DNA from: Apodospora peruviana
Lineage: Eukaryota; Ascomycota; Sordariomycetes; Sordariales; Lasiosphaeriaceae
Reading direction: 5' to 3'
DNA length: 64,000 bases
Assembly (NCBI GenBank): GCA_033439685.1
Contig: JAUEDM010000009.1
Coordinates: 620,001-684,000 of the forward strand
Shown here: positions 58,096-64,000 of the stretch, in pieces
How the letters are laid out: every line of letters begins with the position of its first letter
Position numbering within the stretch: position 1 is the stretch's first letter
Position numbers and translations under genes: made by a program
Notes under the pieces: generated by a model
Seen by the model: the letters and a program-made list of their open reading frames with translations, nothing else
What the model was told of the DNA's origin: nothing
The model's database searches: none

Positions 58096-58982
58096 GCTTT
58101 CTTTTGTACAATAGTCGCTCCTCCTGAGCATTATACATAGTTTAGCTACAAAGCAAACTATTCTTCATTCTCCAGTTTGCTCCATCTTCTTGTCTACACA
58201 ACGAATAACACGTCACGTATCTCCATACATTGGAGAGGCAAAGCCGAAAGTTTGGAGGAAATAGAGTTGGGAGGTATGAATCCCTGATTCCCTGGCTTTT
58301 ATGCTGAGACCAAAATAACTGTCACGATCCTGATATTCTGGGGCTTGCCCTGAAGCTGCTGGTGAACAGTTCCGGGGCCGAAGGCGGCAACTTTGTTGTC
58401 CTGCGGTGTTGATGTGCTGATGAGAAAGGATACCAGGCCGGCTTTGGCTCTGGAACAGTCTTGTTCCTGCGTCATCCCACAAACGACAGGTTAAGCTTGA
58501 AAAAAGTCCCATGATATAAACAATAAACGAACCCTTTTTTAAACTACCAAAGCGAATACTCCCCCCAAGTACCATGTTTATATAAGGGATAACTGCCAGT
58601 GATAGAGAACGAATATAAGCGGATAAAAAGAGCAAGACACAACGGGCTTGTCCAAAACGCCAGGCAACGTCAAAAAGACCAAACCAAACAAACTAAAACC
58701 CGAAAATAATCCCAATCTAGAACACCATAAGTAGTTGCAACTGAAAGGCAACCAGTGCCCCTCCACCCCCGCCTTGCTTTTCCTCTTCCTTTTTTTTTCC
58801 ACATGCAGTCACTGTAACGGCATCGTCAAAACCAACCAACCCAAAAGAATCAACAAAACTTCCCCGGAAACAACAACGCCCTCCCATTAGCGCCGCCCTC
58901 CGCGGCCACCGCCACCTTGAGGTCTTCTATATCTTGAACAGCCTTGGCAGACCCGGTGTCTGCACTCCCGAATATCTAGCTG
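58096..58982. other. intergenic region
   Basis: No gene was recognised; it is AT-rich around 58,100-58,210 and 58,490-58,720. Confidence 0.45.
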
Positions 58983-60018
58983 TTGGGTTTCTGGGTCGAT
59001 GCCATAGTTAATGTTGAAGACGCAGCGACCGTAGCGGTTCGGGCCGCTCTCGCAGAGACAGCATATCTAGACGCCATCAAACTGATTGAGGCGGCACCTG
59101 CTCCTCATCAAAATTGCCGGCGGAAACCACATCTTCCGCTCGGTCGCCCCACCGCTTGTGCAGCCTGTTGGCGACAACGAAAACTTCTTCACCTCCTCCC
59201 GAGCTTGAAGAGACAAGTCTGCACGAGTTGCTCTACGCTGAAACGCTCCACTTTCGCCTGAAGACCGCGGATAATAATAGGACAGGGGCAACCATTATCC
59301 CGATTACCCCCGCCGAAGCCTATCAAGACTATGTCCAGATCGAAGATGACCATGACCATGACAATGGTGGCGACGGGTCCGAATGCGACTTCCAGCCTAT
59401 CGACGACGAGCTCCCGCAGTATTCGTCCAAGGAGATCCAAGTGCTCGATGTGATTACCGGGGGCGGCGTCGATTCTGTGGCCCGAGTCCGTGTCGACAAC
59501 GAGAACAGAGACATCTTCTGCAGGGCTCAGCAGCGCATGATGATCAATCCGGGCCTCCGAAAGAGTTGACCAAGCTACAGACGATCAGAATATTTTCAGT
59601 AGCATCATCAGGACAAGTCAGGATCCCCAAGCTGATCGGCTATGTCAAGCACGCCGATAATGGTCATATCATCGGTCTATTCCGCGAGTGGATCCCCGGC
59701 TGTGATATGCGGCGGATGTGCTGCGATGACGATCTCGACTCCGAGCCAATGAGCGATGAACGCAAGAAGAAATGGGCAGCCCAGATCCGCGAGACTGTGG
59801 ACCAGCTGTATGGGATGGGGCTGGTTTGGGGCGACGGGAAGCCTGGTAATGTCATCATCAGTGACAAGGATGACGATGCTTGGCTTATTGACCTCGCGGG
59901 CGGCTGGACGAATGGCTGGGTCGACGAGGAGCTGGTTGATACCCCGGGAGGAGACGATCAAGCCGTCAGCAGGATATTTAAGTTTCTGGATGTTGAGGAA
60001 GCAAAGACTCTAGGGTGA
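58983..60018 (+). pseudogene. frameshifted protein kinase-like gene
   Basis: The first piece (ATVAVRAALAETAYLDAIKL) is in one frame. The next, with ELEETSLHELLYAETLHFRL and SKEIQVLDVITGGGVDSVAR, is in a second. The last, from about 59,568, is in a third: ELTKLQTIRIFSVASSGQV, IPKLIGYVKHADNGHIIGLF, RETVDQLYGMGLVWGDGKPG, NVIISDKDDDAWLIDLAGGW and GGDDQAVSRIFKFLDVEE. WGDGKPGN is a catalytic-loop variant (HRD-x4-N) and LIDLAGG a DFG-like variant, as in the atypical fungal kinase-like family. Neither shift has room for an intron. The kinase lobe is largely preserved, so the loss is recent or the shifts are assembly errors. Confidence 0.6.
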
Positions 60019-61283
60019 CCAGAGCTAGTGATGTGTGAGATGCCAGGGCTGGGCATATAGATACATGGATATTACAACGGAGTTCTTAGAGCACCATCGA
60101 CACACTTTAAGCTCTACATCGTGAAACAGAATAACTACTAATGCATCTACTCTTCCTTGTGTGTTTGCGGTGCATTCTGTATAGATTCTGCCCCCGCGGC
60201 CGGACCTACAAAATATCTGTAAAAGAACATAACTATTAATTATTTTAACACCTATAGGGATAAGAAGAGCATGTAGTATGTACACAAAGAGCCTCCAGAA
60301 GCCGTCAACACCGCGAAGCCTTGCACTGGTACGTCATGGCTTACGTGCTCTGCCGTCCAGCCAGCACCGACTACCAGGTGGACAATGATGAGCCTTGTCG
60401 GCACTATATTGACGACGATGCTTCCCGTTATATCCGCCCCGTTGCCAGATGTAGTTCCAAACTCCCTGCGGTCCGTTTCATGGGCTGCATTGGCTTGAAG
60501 GGCTGCCGGTTGGAGTACTGAGGGCATGCTCACCGCCATCGTACTGTCTTCGGCTTTGTGATCCTCAAGTCCGGGTGCCCTTGCGCTGTCTGGTCACATC
60601 TACGTCCCGGTGCACCATATTATCTGGTGCCTGTGGGTCTCGTCAGGACAATGGCCTCTCACCGCCTCAAGAATCATTCTCTGTCCTATTTGCAGAGGCA
60701 GATCCGACAGCCCGCTGAGGGCCTTGAGACGCACCATATTGCCATCAAATCCGATCCTGCTCTGCGGTCGCAAGGGTGTCACTTACGAAGCCGCGCCACC
60801 GAGACGGGGATGCCTGAGGAAGCAAGTTTGTCTATGTTGCCAGGTGTTCTCACCTATCCCATCAGAATCGGATTTTTGATGACAACGCGCAGCCAGCCCG
60901 TCAGCTCTCGGGTCAAGAATATGCCGTATGTCAGCCGGGTGCATCTCTGACTCCGGCCGAAGACGGCTTTCCTCCATAGACCCACAGGTCTAGCCGGCTC
61001 CGTACGTGGCATGTTTCCGGCCGGACCACAACTCGGGCGGCCGCATAGCTTCTTCTACCGGCTTCCATGACTGACATATGGCCATGACGCCGTACGTGCG
61101 CGCGGTCTCGTCAGTTCCGGGCTGAAGTCGTGTAAACGCGAGCCCTGAATGCCGATTCAACCATCATAATTTCGGATAGCCTCGTACTGTGAGTTTACAA
61201 TCTGCCGCCCAATTCGCATCAGTCTCCGTGTACGCCTGAAGGGTCTCTTGGAGAATTCGGAGTCGAGTCCATGGAGCTGGAAC

Positions 61284-61356
61284 AATCACTTTTACCCTTT
61301 CCCGATGGCGCTGGGATGGCAATCACTTTACCCTTTCTCGATGGCGCTGGGATGGA
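61284..61356. repeat. 36-bp direct repeat
   Basis: The unit AATCACTTTACCCTTT followed by CTCGATGGCGCTGGGATGG is present twice in tandem with two or three differences. Confidence 0.85.
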
Positions 61357-61645
61357 TCAGCCAATAACGCCCAGAATGGCCTCGTTCTCGTCTTGCGTCT
61401 CGGGTTGGTTCAGTGTCGGTACAGCTTGGAGATTGTTGTTCAAGGCATAAAATTCGGAAAACTGATGTTGTCGTAAGCCCGCTGACTGGAGCTCTCGTGA
61501 CTGGACTCCAGGCGCCGGCCTGGAGTCCGCGTCGCCCGCAAACACGTCGAGGAGATCTTCAGAAAAACGCTCTTCCACCCGTGCTTGAAGTGGGCCTGGT
61601 GTTTGCCGTGGAAGATTGCGAGGGCAGCTCGAGGAAATCCTGGAT

Positions 61646-61870
61646 CTAAAATATCGTGAAAACTGCGAGGAGGAGAGCCGAAGCGGCGATCAGGACACCT
61701 GACGTAGCGCCCGCCTTCAGAAGGGCAACAAGTGAGAACGTCTCGAGTGTCAGAACGCGTGCTTGGATGATATTATCAACATAAACGGAGGCAATGAAAG
61801 TCGGGGCCATAGAAACGAGGTCTGGGAAGAGGGAAGTGAAGGCGCAGGCAAGGACGGCCGCGGGGACGCG
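61646..61870 (-). other. membrane-spanning coding-like segment, possible lost exon
   Basis: A minus frame open from about 61,870 to a TAG at 61,646 encodes AVLACAFTSLFPDLVSMAPT, FIASVYVDNIIQARVLTLET and LLKAGATSGVLIAASALLLA, that is, one or two hydrophobic helices. An ATG lies at 61,810. Together with the frame at 61,357-61,578 it could be part of a membrane protein gene whose other exons were not found. Confidence 0.35.
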
Positions 61871-61894
61871 TCAACAAACACAAAGTCCTGCGAG

Positions 61895-62135
61895 CGCAGG
61901 CCACATCACGACATCATGGATACGTTCGAGATCGGAGCTTCAGTTCTTTCCCATAACATCACAAAAAAGCCCGCTGATCATAGTGAAAAAGGAACGGCCG
62001 TGGCGGCGCGTCAAGGGTAAACTCCGTCACGGTCGGGCGCAGACCACATCACGACATCATCAACACGTTGCAGATGGAACTTCTTCCCCATAACACCACT
62101 CGAAAGCGATGATCATAGTGAAAAATAGTGGTAAA
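61895..62135. repeat. diverged tandem duplication of about 140 bp
   Basis: CCACATCACGACATCAT, CCCATAACA and GATCATAGTGAAAAA occur in the same order at 61,900-61,990 and again at 62,044-62,128. Confidence 0.7.
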
Positions 62136-62674
62136 AGATATCAAAAATTAAGGCGCGGATCACCCCGAAGGACTGACCACAACTAGGAGCTCCGCAATGT
62201 GCAATGCAGGCTCCCGGTTATACTGTAAGGGCTTCTTGATCTCCCTACAGTCCTCCAAGGTAAGTATGAGGAAAGGAAAAAAGAAAAGAGGGAGAGAAAT
62301 CGGGAGGCGAAACGGCGTTTATATAGGCGATGGGAGGGTCCACTTTTCCCAGTCTGTGATTCCACCGCCTTCCTTCCTTCAGTGCCCCGCCTTCTTTTCC
62401 TGGGTGGCCTTGGGCAGAAAAGAAGTGGAGAAGAGCGAGGAAGAGGAGTGGATTCAGCAAGGCGGAGGGCCCGGGAGGGGTGCCTCGGGGAGGGCGGTGA
62501 GGGTAGCCCAGTCAGGTGGTGTTCTTGTCCGATATATGGTAGACGACAGTGGACATGGCCAGCCAGGCAGGCCACTCTCAGGTTGGAACCCGCGGAATAG
62601 ATTCACTCATACACCACTCTGAAACGAAACTCCTTATGAACATCAAATATTGAGCAACACCATCCAGTGAAGCC

Positions 62675-64000
62675 TTAGCTACTTTCCCCTTTCTTCTCAA
62701 GATCAAGAAACAAGCCAACAGCCTCATCAATCCCAGCATCCCCTCCAAATTCCTTCCCCTCCTGCCACCGGAATCCCTCAAAGACTTTCTCAGCCCTAGT
62801 CCCTCGGACCCGCATATTAACCCCAAACCCTTCGGCAATGTGCCCACTCCAGAGCTCGGCCCCGAGACCAGCGCCGTGTCGTTCCATGATAATATCCGCG
62901 GCCGTGTTGGTGCCCCTGAGATTCTTCAGGTCTGTCGTCGACTTTATGTACGGTGCCCCATGCTTCTTGAGCGCCGGGAGGAGTATGTCGGTCATGAACT
63001 CGCGCATGGAAACCTCAAGGCTAGCGGCGAAGTAGTACGCGCGAGGACCCCATGTCTCTACTACGTCAGACGTAGTTCCTGTGGCGTTCTTTTCATGCTG
63101 ACCATTTGCTTTTGAAGCAGACGAGAGACGCTCCAACCCATCCCCGACAAGACAAACATACAGCCTCGCGAGCTGTCGAACGTCAACAAAAGTACTCCTG
63201 TTCAGACCTCCATTGACGACGAGCCCAGATCCAAGAGTCTTGACGACATGCAGCCAGTCGGGAAAGATCAGCGGCGTGGGCCGCTTGGCGCTGGGGCTGA
63301 TGCCCGTGATGAAGGAAGGCGACACGATGGCGGTGTGAAGCAGCGGGCTCAGCGTGTTGGCGGAGCGGACGATGCGGTCCGTGGCGGCGTGGGTGAGCGA
63401 GTCCGGGATGGCGAGGATGTCGTCGATGTCGGACACGTCGTCCCAGGCCCGCGCCTCGGCGGACCCGGTTGCTGCATCCCAGATGATGGCAGCACCGGAG
63501 GTGCCCACGTAGAAACGCGGGCTATTAGGCCCAGAACCTTGCTCGGCTATCGAAGAGGCGAGGCCCTTGAGAAGAGCGCTGATGCCGGGACCGAAGGTGA
63601 CGTCGGGTGCGCAGTCTGGATGCATCATGCGGGTTAGACCTTGTTTCTTCTCTGCAGGCGAGTGGGACGTGTAAGAGGTTGTTTCTGACTGATAATAATT
63701 GTCGCATGGGTTGCGAGGGACTCGAGAAAGGGCACATCATCGAGATCTCCGACTACGGTCCGCAGGTTTGCCATGTGACGCGCGTATTGGTTCTTGAGGT
63801 CGTCTGCATCCTTCTCCAAGCGGACGAGGGCGACGATCTGGAGATCGGGGAAGATGATGAGGAGTTTATCGAGCACAGCCCCTCCCACATGCCCAGTGGC
63901 ACCGATTCTAGTCAACCATCAGCATATTCTCTTGTCATCGATGTATATGTTTCGCCAGTTGGAAATAAGAAGACTTACAGCAGCAACTCTGGACCAAAAT
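62675..64000 (-). CDS. NmrA-like / NAD(P)-binding epimerase-type protein (5' end outside the window)
   Basis: Exons on the minus strand are 63979-64000 (partial), 63690-63907 and 62675-63615, with introns of 71 and 74 nt. The N-terminal strand and glycine motif are split by the first intron and read ELLLIGATGHVGGAVLDKL, a Rossmann G-x2-G-x2-G motif. Next come VALVR (end of beta 2) and GDLDD before the second splice, which joins ATIII to NCAPDVTFGPGISALLKGL. Then RFYVGTSGAAIIWD (beta 5 region), ANTLSPLLHTAIVSPSFITG and GLNRSTFVDVRQLARLYVCL follow. This is the order of atypical extended SDRs of the NmrA/isoflavone-reductase-like type common in fungi, which act as redox sensors or reductases. 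The first codons lie beyond 64,000. Substrate unknown. Confidence 0.85.

Larger units (their letters stand above)
60019..62674. other. gene-poor region with unassigned coding-like segments
   Basis: Several short frames look protein-like but could not be joined into a gene: plus 60,336-60,521 (MAYVLCRPASTDYQVDNDEP), minus 60,783-60,977 (MEESRLRPESEMHPADIRHI), and minus 61,357-61,578 (VEERFSEDLLDVFAGDADSR). The last sits downstream of the membrane-type segment listed below. The right end (62,270-62,460) is purine-rich. Confidence 0.35.

Overview
The window is nuclear DNA of a filamentous ascomycete (Pezizomycotina, most likely Sordariomycetes). The genes are split by short introns of about 50-120 nt (one of 221 nt) with GT-AG ends and CTAAC/CTGAC/CTGAT branch sites. 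The gene set is typically fungal: HET-domain protein, wax-synthase-type acyltransferase, LysM/hevein protein, GH7 cellulase homologue, alternative oxidase, F-box proteins, NmrA-like protein. Exon boundaries given here were built by hand from splice signals and frame continuity, and several genes exist only when spliced, because no single frame holds them.

Layout. 0-11.7 kb: edge of a HET-domain gene (-), a short-chain dehydrogenase (+), an acidic ORF remnant, a giant acidic coiled-coil repeat protein (-), and a secreted or membrane-anchored protein (-). 11.7-19 kb: a wax-synthase/MBOAT gene (+) facing a LysM-hevein-LysM gene (-). 19-25.6 kb: gene-poor, with duplicated decayed sequence and a 150-bp purine tract. 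25.6-32.4 kb: cytochrome P450 (-), alternative oxidase (-), and a GH7 gene (+) whose catalytic acid/base is replaced. 32.4-37.4 kb: decayed DNA with degenerate tandem repeats and a broken gene. 37.4-43.1 kb: an AT-hook protein (-), a small three-exon gene (+), and a short protein (-) that appears to share a domain with the AT-hook protein. 44-50 kb: broken F-box gene (+), a six-exon membrane protein (-), an intact F-box-like gene (-). 50-62.6 kb: a Cys-rich/acidic gene with a GC-AG intron (-), a Rab6-like fragment, a helix-turn-helix-like remnant, a broken kinase-like gene, and short repeats. The right edge holds an NmrA-like gene (-) whose start is outside the window.

No single pathway links the genes. 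P450 and alternative oxidase are neighbours on one strand, but no PKS, NRPS or terpene cyclase is visible, so a biosynthetic cluster is not supported. The strongest pattern is intact genes alternating with frameshifted, truncated or duplicated ones, as in accessory or fast-evolving fungal regions. The most striking locus is the GH7 gene: complete and well spliced, but with the catalytic Asp and acid/base Glu replaced, so it probably encodes a non-catalytic GH7 protein.
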